Assembly (NCBI GenBank): GCA_025504975.1
Contig: JANUWI010000003.1
Span: 2,108,001-2,172,000, forward strand
Direction of reading: 5' to 3'
From: Plenodomus lindquistii
Lineage: Eukaryota; Ascomycota; Dothideomycetes; Pleosporales; Leptosphaeriaceae
DNA length: 64,000 nucleotides
Shown piece by piece: positions 45,849-54,875 of the stretch. Each line of letters opens with the position of its first letter. Position 1 is the stretch's first letter. A program made the translations under genes and the position numbers. The notes beneath the pieces were generated by a model. The model made no database searches. It had not been told where the DNA came from and worked only from the letters and a program-made list of their open reading frames with translations.

Positions 45849-46652
45849 CTAGTCAGACACAAGACTAGCAAGATCATCTGCAGAGCTTGGATCCCGAATA
45901 CGAGAGGTATTGTTCCACATCTCCGCCTCAGAAGAATAATTGTCTAGAAAGTCGTCCTGTTGCATGGAAACCAAATTAGGGCACAGTTGCTTGATCTTAG
46001 TTTCGACATATGGACGATTGACCGCAACTCGAGCGTCAGACGACATTGGTACGAGGGGGCCCGGTATATTGGAATAGTAGTAGGCGCTCCTTGGAAGATA
46101 AATGAACTCTATGGCTTCGCGTTGTGCAAGGATTCGTCTGGATAGCCATTTCTTCAGCGCAGGTACGCGAGGGAAGGTGAAAGTGTTTTCGCTGTAAAGG
46201 AGAGTTGCCGTCTCGAAATAGATCTGGCGACAAACACGAGGTAGCGCGAGTGCAATTTCCTTGGTCAATTCGGAATCTGGATGTGATGATTTCATACTGC
46301 GTGAGACCCTGCCTTGACTACTGAAGCAGAGGCTTATGTTTCGGTGTTGAGCCGTCATTGCGATGCAGAAGATTTCGTTGCGGATCTCGGGTGGTAGCAG
46401 TAGCAGCGGCGAATTGGCGGCATTTGCATTAGTACTTGTTCCTGTTAGCAGGGATTCAATCGTGCTACTAGAAATTCCATACATGTCTTGCATGTCCTTT
46501 GAGGTCTTTAGGTCGAGAAGACCCTTGTTGCGCTTGTACATCTGCCTGCGTGACGGTGGTTTGCGCGTGCGAGCAACGAAGCCTGCATCTTTAGCGGCTT
46601 TGGTGCTGGCCTCGGTCTTGTCTTTGGTCTTCTGACGGAGGGACGGCGCCAT
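45849..46652 (-). CDS. 2EXR domain protein, copy 6
   Basis: Intronless frame of 267 aa from MAPSLRQKTKDKTEASTKAA; an open extension of 48 codons upstream is less likely to be used. The core is divergent: ANSPLLLLPPEIRNEIFCIA, then ALALPRVCRQIYFETATLLY and SENTFTFPRVP. The N-terminal 75 residues are basic (RTRKPPSRRQMYKRNKG). Unlike the other copies it has no intron before the core. It borders the AT-rich island with the solo LTR. Function unknown. Confidence 0.78.
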   Translation of the reverse strand: MAPSLRQKTKDKTEASTKAAKDAGFVARTRKPPSRRQMYKRNKGLLDLKTSKDMQDMYGISSSTIESLLTGTSTNANAANSPLLLLPPEIRNEIFCIAMTAQHRNISLCFSSQGRVSRSMKSSHPDSELTKEIALALPRVCRQIYFETATLLYSENTFTFPRVPALKKWLSRRILAQREAIEFIYLPRSAYYYSNIPGPLVPMSSDARVAVNRPYVETKIKQLCPNLVSMQQDDFLDNYSSEAEMWNNTSRIRDPSSADDLASLVSD

Positions 46653-46904
46653 CGTGTCCTGAGGATGATGGCTCCAGAGTCTTTTGTGTCGAGAAGAGAC
46701 TCCGGAGGGAAAGAGACGCGTGCGAGGCGAGGCAGAGCTTGGAGGGGCGTCCCTACCCGTTAACGTTACGTTCCGCGCTAAGAACCCTACAGGCACTAGG
46801 GCAGAGGTTTGTTACGAACCCTCGTCAGACCTAACCAGAGCAGGACCAATTAGAAGAAGGACGGTACAAGGAACGCCTAACTTAGGCCTGCTACAGGTCA
46901 CGTA
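46653..46904. other. Promoter side of 2EXR copy 6
   Basis: Normal GC content up to about 46904, then an abrupt change to the AT-rich island. TGTTACGAACC at 46810 looks like the start of an LTR, but no matching end or duplication was found. Confidence 0.35.
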
Positions 46905-47407
46905 ATAACTAAGCGCTTAGTAATTAGTTAATTAGTAATTAGTTACTTAGTACTTAGTACTTAGCGCTTAGTTACTTAGTACTTAAAGCTTTACTAAATA
47001 GAGCTAAGTAGAAAACTTATAGTAAATATATAGAAATATTAAAATATTTCTATAATAGATTATATTTAACTTATATAGATAAAGATATAATATATTTAAT
47101 TAATTAGTTATTTTAGTTTTTTTTTAAAAAGTATACTTTTACTATTTTAGTAATTTTAACCTGTTTAATATCTATTTACTTAATATATTCTACTACTAAA
47201 AGTAATAATCTACTAAAAGTAATAGTTTTTTTTAGTACTATAAATACTATATTTTTAATTATTATTATTATTACTATTAATATCTAACTCTACTACTCTA
47301 GAGCTTATATCTAATTTAAAAGTACTTTCTAAACTTTTCTAGTATATATAAGCGTTATACCTAGTTTTTTTTATAATTACTATAGTATTAAATATCTAGT
47401 TAAATAG
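46905..47407. repeat. AT-rich island, left arm
   Basis: GC content falls sharply. The first 80 bp are tandem-like units built on TTAGTACT, with the 12-bp palindrome CTAAGCGCTTAG at about 46911. No coding frame survives. This is the appearance of an old repeat degraded by C-to-T mutation (RIP) in fungi, or of a low-complexity spacer; the original element cannot be named. Confidence 0.6.
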
Positions 47408-47824
47408 TGTGACAAAGCCACATCCTATTACAACGACGACCCTCAGCCACAGGAGCCCCCTCGTGAGCCACCCCCATCTTTCCCCATACAAGCTTATCAA
47501 AGATGGGAGACTATACCGACCCCTACCCGAACCACCTCTGTACTGTACTTAGTCTAGATTCTACAGGAATCCCTACCCTACTGTTACCTACGTGCCAACA
47601 CAGCAGAGGAAAGGAGAGAACCCCGTAAGGGCCCAGAACTACCACCGAGTCCCATCCTATATAGCTTACTTCCTTAATAGAACTGTAGAGGCATGATTTT
47701 CTTGTCCTTTCGTACTAGGCCTATAAGAATATAATTTGTTTGGCTTCTTGATCCGCGCGCACTCCCATATGCCTTCGAGCTGATTCGGACGCCTTTCGGC
47801 ACCTCATGTTCTTGAGCCGTTACA
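47408..47824. mobile_element. Solo LTR of a retrotransposon
   Basis: The 417-bp block begins TGTGACAAAG and ends CCGTTACA, with TG...CA LTR termini. It is flanked by a perfect 5-bp direct repeat AATAG (47403-47407 and 47825-47829), the target-site duplication expected of LTR integration. Its GC content is normal, unlike the AT-rich sequence on both sides, so it is younger than its surroundings. A TATATAGC motif lies inside. No internal region, gag or pol is present. Strand of the parent element cannot be set from this piece. Confidence 0.82.
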
Positions 47825-47829
47825 AATAG

Positions 47830-48978
47830 ATACTTAACTACTACTGCTATATATATATTTCAATAGAGTAAATACTATAGTTAAAGCTATAGTAGCGTAC
47901 TTCACGCACTTGACATCATATTCGAAGAGCATTCTGGCTTTCACAGCATCACCACCATGGGTTCCTTTCCCGTTTGCCACTACTGTCGTTCTCGCGGGTG
48001 TCAAGCAAATCCTCTCTGACCATCATCACGACATACTTGTTCCTAACCACATTCAGCATCAATCAATCCTCAGCTCGCAGCTTCTCGAGTCGCTCAAAGT
48101 GCGTTGGAGCGGCCGAGCTCGTCCCCGGGGCATGAGCGCCTAGCAAAGTCGAACCAGTAGGCTGTAGTTCTCGAGAACAGACTGATTAGCATAGAGATCG
48201 TACCAGAATATACAGTGGTGATGTAATTGCATATCTAATGGCGCAATTGGTGACCATGAAATAGATACCCATCGCACAAACAATTGCCGGTTGTGCATGT
48301 ATGAGATCAGCGTCTGGATCACAAGTTACTACTCCGAAGAAAGCGCAGCTTGATGCGATCAAAGACATTGAGTTTAGTGTCAAACACGCTATTGCATATC
48401 TCGGCCATCGCCGAGCTCGTCTTCTGCTGTTCGTATGTTTCATGCTCTCATTTTGAGCTTGTTGTCATCTGTCCGTATGGGTGGGCAATCATCCAAAGCG
48501 ACAGGATTTGATGGTATCCAGACTGGAGCCACCCATACCTACATGGGAACCATGATGTTGAAGTGAATTTCATTGTGTGAATACGATTCAAGTCTCGATA
48601 AACATGCTCAACTATGTGCTGGACAGGTCTATGTTGACAACAAGAAGGTTGCAGCAAGAGGCGTCTACGAACGAGGCTTTTTGAAGCTCCACACCCGGGA
48701 GGCGTTTCGCAGCATTGATCCTTTTCCGGAGTATGTGACCAATTCAATCACGTCTAGTGTGCATACGATTAAAGACAGGCGTGATGAGTTCTCCATGATG
48801 ACGTGCGGTGAAATTGACTGCACGTGGTCTAAGCGCGAAGCCTTCGATTTCTGCAAGCAATTCACTCCACCATCGTGTTCATTACTCAATTCTGGCCTAG
48901 CTCAGACATTGAGCATTAATGTGCGCCTTTCTCAACAATACGTTGTTACCTTAACAATACATACTAAGGTCCTCACTA
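47830..48978. other. AT-rich right arm, then ordinary intergenic DNA
   Basis: AT-rich sequence continues to about 47890, then normal composition. Frames at 48573-48900 extend into the pseudogene start but show no family of their own. Confidence 0.4.
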
Positions 48979-49821
48979 TGGCGCCCACAAAGGTCACCGC
49001 GTCCATAAAAGATCATCCTGGTACCACGATTGTAGCAAAGGTGGTCAAGTCCACGCCTGCGGTTCGAAAGTGCGAAAGGGCGTTCCTCCTCGTCCTGTCG
49101 TACTATCAGGTCGTATCTACCCAGTCAAGCTCCTCGAGAATGGGCTGGTCAACATGGAAGAAACACCAGATCATCTTGTTGAAGCGTAGGCGCCCGCCTA
49201 CATTGCAGCTCCGGGCCTCGCTTAATTGATTACAGTGTCAAATGCAACGCGACTGAGTCACCGCTTTTACGCTTGCCTGCTGAACTCCGCAATCGCATCT
49301 TCAGTCTCGCTATGGGTGGGTCTGTTATCAAAATTAAGTCTCGGGATTGTCCATCCGGGAATATCGGTCTTCGATGGCAGCGAATCTCGAAATCAAAATT
49401 TCACGGTCGAGCATCTCATTTCATTCATCGAAAAGACAGTCAAGGTACAGCTTTTCACCTACCAGAAGTCTGTCGTCAGATCTACAACGAGACAGCAACG
49501 CTTGGCTACGCTTCAAACACTTTTTCCAATTGTTAGTATAGCATGGTCAAGGCCTGGCCAGAGTACCTCATCAAAGCGCAAACCGATGCGATCTTGAGCG
49601 TCAACCTCGATCGGCAGGCGTTTGAGCAATAAATGGAGGGATCGGACCGTCTGAGGGACATGTACCCGTCACTGGAAACGCTTGTCCTCTGTTACGGGAC
49701 AGCAGTACATTTGTCGATCAGGAAACTGGGGTCGAAGGATATAAAGCTGCTGTGTACTAAGAACAAGGCTAAAGAGGGAGGATCATTGATGATAAAGTTG
49801 AGTCACAGAATCTCTACTTGA
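48979..49821 (+). pseudogene. 2EXR domain gene, copy 7, broken
   Basis: Exon 1 starts MAPTKVTASIKDHPGTTIVA and is frameshifted by an 8-bp tandem duplication (CGAAAGTG/CGAAAG, about 49065-49080), after which GRIYPVKLLENGLVNMEETP and DHLVEA follow. A 50-bp phase-2 intron (49186-49235) precedes the core TESPLLRLPAELRNRIFSLA and GTAFHLPEVCRQIYNETATL. In-frame TAG (49534-49536) and TAA (49630-49632) then interrupt the C-terminal half, which continues in the same frame (RDMYPSLETLVL). It is the closest relative of copy 8 at 50.6 kb. An intron over the TAG is possible but would not remove both stops and the duplication. Confidence 0.75.
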
Positions 49822-50623
49822 TCAACAGGACCCCATGATCCATGAAGAGTAGATAAACAGCGACACGTACGCCGAAAGTACCAGCACTGGTCTCAGAGAT
49901 ACATGGGAATTGCTTTGAACATACACGGTAGTATTGGCCTGGAATTGGCGCATAGGTGTCGAATTAGTGTACAGAACGACCTCAGGTCAGCTCAAATTGA
50001 ATGTTTCCATGCGTCATCCGCATGACCTTTATTGTAGAACCCCCTCATGCACGTGGCCGCGACGCATCTGCTGAAGAGAACGCTGACGTTCAGAGAGAAG
50101 CCTGTCATCATTGTGTTAGGATATATAGTCTACTTTGGTCGACAACACGAAGAGGTGTTTTGAAACGATCAGGAACGCAAAGGCCGTCTAGTAGTAACAG
50201 AGTTACCATGATTTTATGCGCAACGTTTGCCTCCACAGCGGCTGAGTTTGTTCTCCGCAGATATTTGAGATCCCAGCTTTGCCTCCTCGACAGCAAACAA
50301 TCGGAAGGTGTTCTTAAAACCCAAGGCCTCGCACATCGAGAGAAGGACTTCGATACGATGTGCAAGCGTTTGAACGAACCTTGGAATATATGTTGAAAAC
50401 GTATTGAGCGCAATTCAGACTCGTATAGTGCGCCATGGACGTGTCCTTGCGCTTTCACCTCGCCCTGCATTTCCAGCACGGTTATAAGGCTAGTCTCTAC
50501 GCTAATCTCGCTAGCAGTCGCTGTTGCGGTCCTAGCTCTCGACCTTCTTACTACAAATACCCACCTCTATACCACGAACAACTTGCTACCATCTGCCCAC
50601 GAACAATTCCATTGTTACCCACT
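49822..50623. other. Intergenic
   Basis: No supported gene. Separates two related 2EXR loci. Confidence 0.45.
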
Positions 50624-51524
50624 ATGGCCCCCAAGCCCCCAAGCCCTTCCAAATCACCTCAAGACTCGGGTACACGTTAGTGGCTGCGCAGCTCCATCAA
50701 CGTCGTCAAACAGCGTGCAGTGAAGTCGTTATCTGCAATACCGCGAGCACGCCAATCCAATCGACCTAAGGGCACCCTCAAATCGCACCTATCCCGTCAA
50801 AAAGCTCGAGAATGGCCAGGTCAGCCTCGAGGTCACCCCGGATTACCTCGTAAAAGCGTACGTTGTCGTTGCAATACTGTTGATCGTGACTGACGTTCGC
50901 AGCGCCAAACGCAATGCGGTAGAGTTCCCATTCCTCCGATTGCCAGCTGAACTTCGCAACCGCATTTTCGAGCTGGCCATGGGCGGAAACACTATGGTAG
51001 TTCGACATCGCGATCTTAACCCTGTCAGCATCACCAGCAGAAAGCGACTGCTCACCTCCAGAACTCCGATCCATGGCCGGGCCTCTCACTTGAGGCTTCT
51101 CACGGACAGTAAAGGTACTGCATTCCACCTCCCAGAAGTGTGCCGTCAGATATACTGCGAGACCGCGACACTCGGCTACGCAACCAACGCCTTTAAGTTC
51201 TGGGAAGACTGGTGCGACGAACCCGGAGGTCGGAGAAAAGACTGGATTGCTATCAAGGAGTGGTCGAACTGTGTAAACGCCGCACAGCGCAACGCAGTCA
51301 AAACCATCACGTTGTCGTTCGCAACTTCTAAGATGTACTTTGAGGAACTGCTGCATCTGATTGACATGCATCCTTCCCTCCAGACTCTGACGCTTCGTCC
51401 TTACGTTCCATGGCCTGGTAACATGCCTGACAACGTGAGCGTCAAGTACTTTTTGGATAAGTTTCGAAGACGTGTTGAGCCCAAAAAGAGTGTGTCAATC
51501 CTTGTGGAGCGTAGTCGATGTTGA
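50624..51524 (+). CDS. 2EXR domain protein, copy 8, 5' end unresolved
   Basis: The 3' part is clear: an exon ending at 50857 with RTYPVKKLENGQVSLEVTPD and YLVKA, a 45-bp phase-2 GTACGT...CAG intron, and exon 50903-51524 with AVEFPFLRLPAELRNRIFEL, GRASHLRLL, GTAFHLPEVCRQIYCETATL, GYATNAF and MYFEELLHLIDMHPSLQTLT. The start ATG at 50624 (MAPKPPSPSKSP) aligns with the start of copy 7, but a TAG at 50678 and a frame change before 50790 lie between. A GTTAGT...CAG intron (50676-50720) would remove the TAG; the frame change is not explained. Either an extra intron or a 5' lesion is present. Confidence 0.6.
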
Positions 51525-52287
51525 TTGAGCAGTTTCATTCTCGTTAAGAGCGAGCGAGCGTTTGACTGGGACTGAATATGGCAATCACCGCTTCTACTAT
51601 GCTCTACTTGCTGTACTGTGTATCGTTAAAACCCTGGCAAAGCCTCGGAGTTTGTGCCCTCAAGATTAATTGCTCATTGTTCCTAGGGGTACTAAATGTA
51701 CGCGGTGTTATGATGGTACATCGTTCCTGTATCATTATATGTTAGACATGAGTTAGAATATTATAATACTAGAACCAATATTGACACCTTGACACTATGC
51801 TCGAGATTTTGTCCTGTAAATCCTAGACTTACTACATGCCCAAGACCACAACTTCGCATGGGTCAACAATTTACTCGCATTCCACCGTAATCTCACCTTC
51901 GTCGCCGAAATCCGTGGTGACGCGGGAAATGTGGGCCGAGCTTTCACTGCTCCTGCCTCCGGCGCAACGTACGAATAAAGCTTAGTAACGTGCAAACGCG
52001 CTCTCGAAGATAAATGCCGGCAGGGCCCGCAGACACTACTGTCGATATCTTGCGTCTCTCACTCCAACACCTCCATGAGACCGCTCTGAGTTTTGTAAGT
52101 TACTTAATCCCATCATCTCCACCACCCCGCCAGTTGTGTTCATCGACTCCTTCGCCGACCAACTACCACTGTAGACAGTTACTACAAGAACAAGACCAAG
52201 AAGATCTAGCTAATGTCACCTAGTGCATTGTGCGACTCGTCGCTTTTGATCAGCACAATTCCTACGACACAATCAATCTCCAACACA
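51525..52287. other. Intergenic
   Basis: No supported gene or repeat. Confidence 0.45.
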
Positions 52288-52750
52288 ATGACCAAGCGAG
52301 CCAAGTCTAAGCGGCATGTGAGGAAGCCAACAACCTGGAAATCGCGGCTGCCCGGTCCCAAGTCCACGGTCTCGAATCTCAAGAACGGTCTTGTCAGTAT
52401 GAGATACACCCCAAGCCACCTTGTTAAGACGTGAGTACATCCATGCACCCGTCGTCACCGCACAGACTTACGATCTCAGCGTCCAACGAAACGCTGCTAC
52501 ACCCCTCCTACGCCTCCCAGGTGAGATTCGGAACCGGATATTCGAGCTGGCTGTTGGCGGTCGAGTCCAAGTCCAGGCTACTACGTTTGGCGGCTCTTGG
52601 AAGCTTGAGAACGCTTGGATATTTCGTTGGACAACCCCCCAAGAGCGTGACTGGTATGCTTCGGAGGCGGCTTTCTGCTTGCCACAGGTGTGTCGGCAAA
52701 TCTGTCCGTACCAAGCTCACATAAGGATGTATTTCTCCGACAGACTCTGA
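52288..52750 (+). CDS. 2EXR domain protein, copy 9, probably truncated
   Basis: Exons 52288-52430 and 52480-52750 (GTGAGT...CAG, 49 bp, phase 2) give 137 aa. The N-terminus is basic (MTKRAKSKRHVRK), then STVSNLKNGLVSMRYTPSHL and VKT, matching the segment before the intron in copies 7 and 8. The core is TPLLRLPGEIRNRIFELAVG. The match to copy 8 stops right after CLPQVCRQI and the frame ends about 15 codons later with unrelated residues, so the C-terminal half seen in copy 8 is missing. Likely a truncated copy; expression is uncertain. Confidence 0.6.
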
Positions 52751-53296
52751 GATTATCGATAAAGTAGCGATGAAGGAGGGTGGGGTGGTGAAAGTTGTAG
52801 TTGACCGCTCGCCGACAACGCCACAGGATGATCGGCTCTACTGGCTTTTTCGATCATGATGCTACGCACAAGCACAGCCACTGAATGTCTGACAGTCTCT
52901 AATGTCAGTGACCGACCGCCAAAGATGGGAACTTGAGATCCGCTGGTGTCCTCCTCTCGACTGACGGTTGAACATCTGGGTAGGATGAGCACGTGGTAGA
53001 CCTCTTGGATACTCTGGTAACAAGTGGAGGACATGTCTTGCATGAAGCAAAGCCATCGGCATTTTCCAAATTGTACGGACATTACAGTATGTCATCTCTT
53101 TTCTGATCATGGATCATGGTCTCTCTCTGCGATTGACGTGGTCATCTGATAATTCAAATTTGGAGTGTTCCAGTACCCTCAAGTTCATGCTTAATGAAAA
53201 ACCTTTCCAAAACAATCCCCATTCCCTCCACATGTCACAAATCAACCATTTCGCAATCATCACACATGCCAAATTTCCAATCTCCAATCTCCATCC
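52751..53296. other. Intergenic
   Basis: No supported gene. Separates the truncated 2EXR copy from the 3' end of the alpha/beta hydrolase gene. Confidence 0.45.
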
Positions 53297-54161
53297 TCAC
53301 ATCCTCGCAACCTCCCCCACCAACCCCACCAACTCCCCCTCAACACTAACATGCGGACAATGCCCCGCATCCAATGTCCTAACATCCACCTCCCCCCCAA
53401 CAACCCCCTTCCTACTCTCCACCAGCCTCCCCACCAACTCCCTCTGCTTCTCCGGACTAATAACCACATCCCTTTCACAAACCACATATGTAACAGGCAC
53501 ACACCTCCCCCCCTCCCCCGGCGCATACGCCAACCGCGTAACCCTCTCCTCAAACGACGCCGCCGAGTGATTCCGCACGGTCAGCGCAAGCGGATACGCG
53601 TCTTCAAAGGGGATATCGTTGAGTAGCGCGGGGGCGAAGATGATGGGGTCGAGATGCATGTAGCCGTTTATTGCGGCGGGGAGGTATCCTTCTGGCATAG
53701 GGAGGGCTTCGAGTTCGTTTTGGTGCAGCAGGGGGACTGCGGCTGTGAGGTAGATTATGCGTTTCAAGGGGATATTGACGAGGGCTTGGGTGGTGGGGAT
53801 GCCGCCGTAGGAGTGGCATATTACCTGGGACGATGTTGTGAGTCGAGGAGTCTTAGTTCCAAGTTCCACTGTCCACGCTACCTACTACCCTACCACCATT
53901 TTACTTGCAATACTAAAGAATAATTGTACGTACAATTACCTCCCTCCCCATACTAATCAAAGCCTCCGCCGCCCTCCGAATCACATCAGCATCGTCACTC
54001 ATTCCCGCCGGCGGCAACGACGCTCTCATCCGCGTACTCGGCGTTTCGAGCGCGAGAGCCGGAAACCCATTTTCTTTTAATCGGGCCACAAACGACGCGT
54101 AGAATGTTGGGGGGCAAAAGGATCCAGGCACGATGAGGATTGTGGGGTTGGGTTTGGCCAT
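53297..54161 (-). CDS. Alpha/beta hydrolase
   Basis: Exons 54161-53940 and 53824-53297 (GTAATT...CAG, 115 bp, phase 0) give 249 aa. The fold begins with PTILIVPGSFCPPTFYASFV (oxyanion-region strand). The nucleophile elbow is VICHSYGGIPT (Ser in HSYGG), the acid is probably the Asp of CERDVVIS, and the catalytic His is in TLDAGHCPHVSVEGEL. The length is normal for small esterase/lactonase-like members widespread in fungi; the substrate cannot be told. The start codon sits 13 bp from a long TG dinucleotide repeat. Wobble positions of exon 2 are extremely G-rich on the coding strand. Confidence 0.85.
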
Positions 54162-54174
54162 TGTGGTCCGCGGT

Positions 54175-54211
<37 letters not shown>

Positions 54212-54875
54212 CAAGGGCTAGAGTAATCTTTTTGGTGGGAAAGAAAGAAATGAAAAGTCAGAGGGGGGATTGGTACGAGGGTTAGAGGTGTAGGTGATTA
54301 GTAAATGGGCAAGAGATTACAAACGCGGAGGTGGTCGGCAGTGCCGTGTGTATTCTGCGTATACATCGGCATTCTTGAAATGGATTGCCGGATGTAGTTC
54401 ATTGGGCATCCTTGCTTTGCGTTAGCTAGTCCCAAACGTTCTGTTTTGGATCCGGGGAAAAAAGCTGGGGTCGACCATTCGGAGATGCTCCGGTTGCTGC
54501 CACGCCAAGGCTTCATCTTGGATCCGGTCTACACCTGACTCGTGAGGCTTACACAGGACTGACTGGGCTTTCGGTATGGTGAACATGATGGTGGTGATGA
54601 TGATGATTGTGTGATGCTATTGGATGCTATCTGATGCAATGCAAAGTATCCAATGCCAAATGCCAAATATCAAATGCAAAATGCAGTGTCCAGACCTACT
54701 ACCAATGCAGATTATACTTATGTACATGAAGGTGATGATGCCGACAATGTCTAACATGATCAAACGCACAAGATGCCCCAATGCCCAGATACTCCAGTCT
54801 TTCTGTCAATTTTCGCCATTCTGATATCTTTCCCCTGTGTCAACTCGGTGTGTGTGCTTCATCAAATAGTGTAAT
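54162..54875. other. Intergenic with simple repeats
   Basis: Includes the TG repeat and short GAT- and CAAATGC-like repeats at about 54580-54690. No gene seen. Confidence 0.5.
54174..54210. repeat. (TG)n microsatellite
   Basis: About 18 uninterrupted TG units immediately upstream of the hydrolase ATG, probably within its 5' UTR or core promoter. Confidence 0.9.

Noticed and set aside
46810..46905. Second LTR starting TGTTACGAACC
   Set aside because: The start looks LTR-like, but no CA end with matching AGGTT duplication was found.
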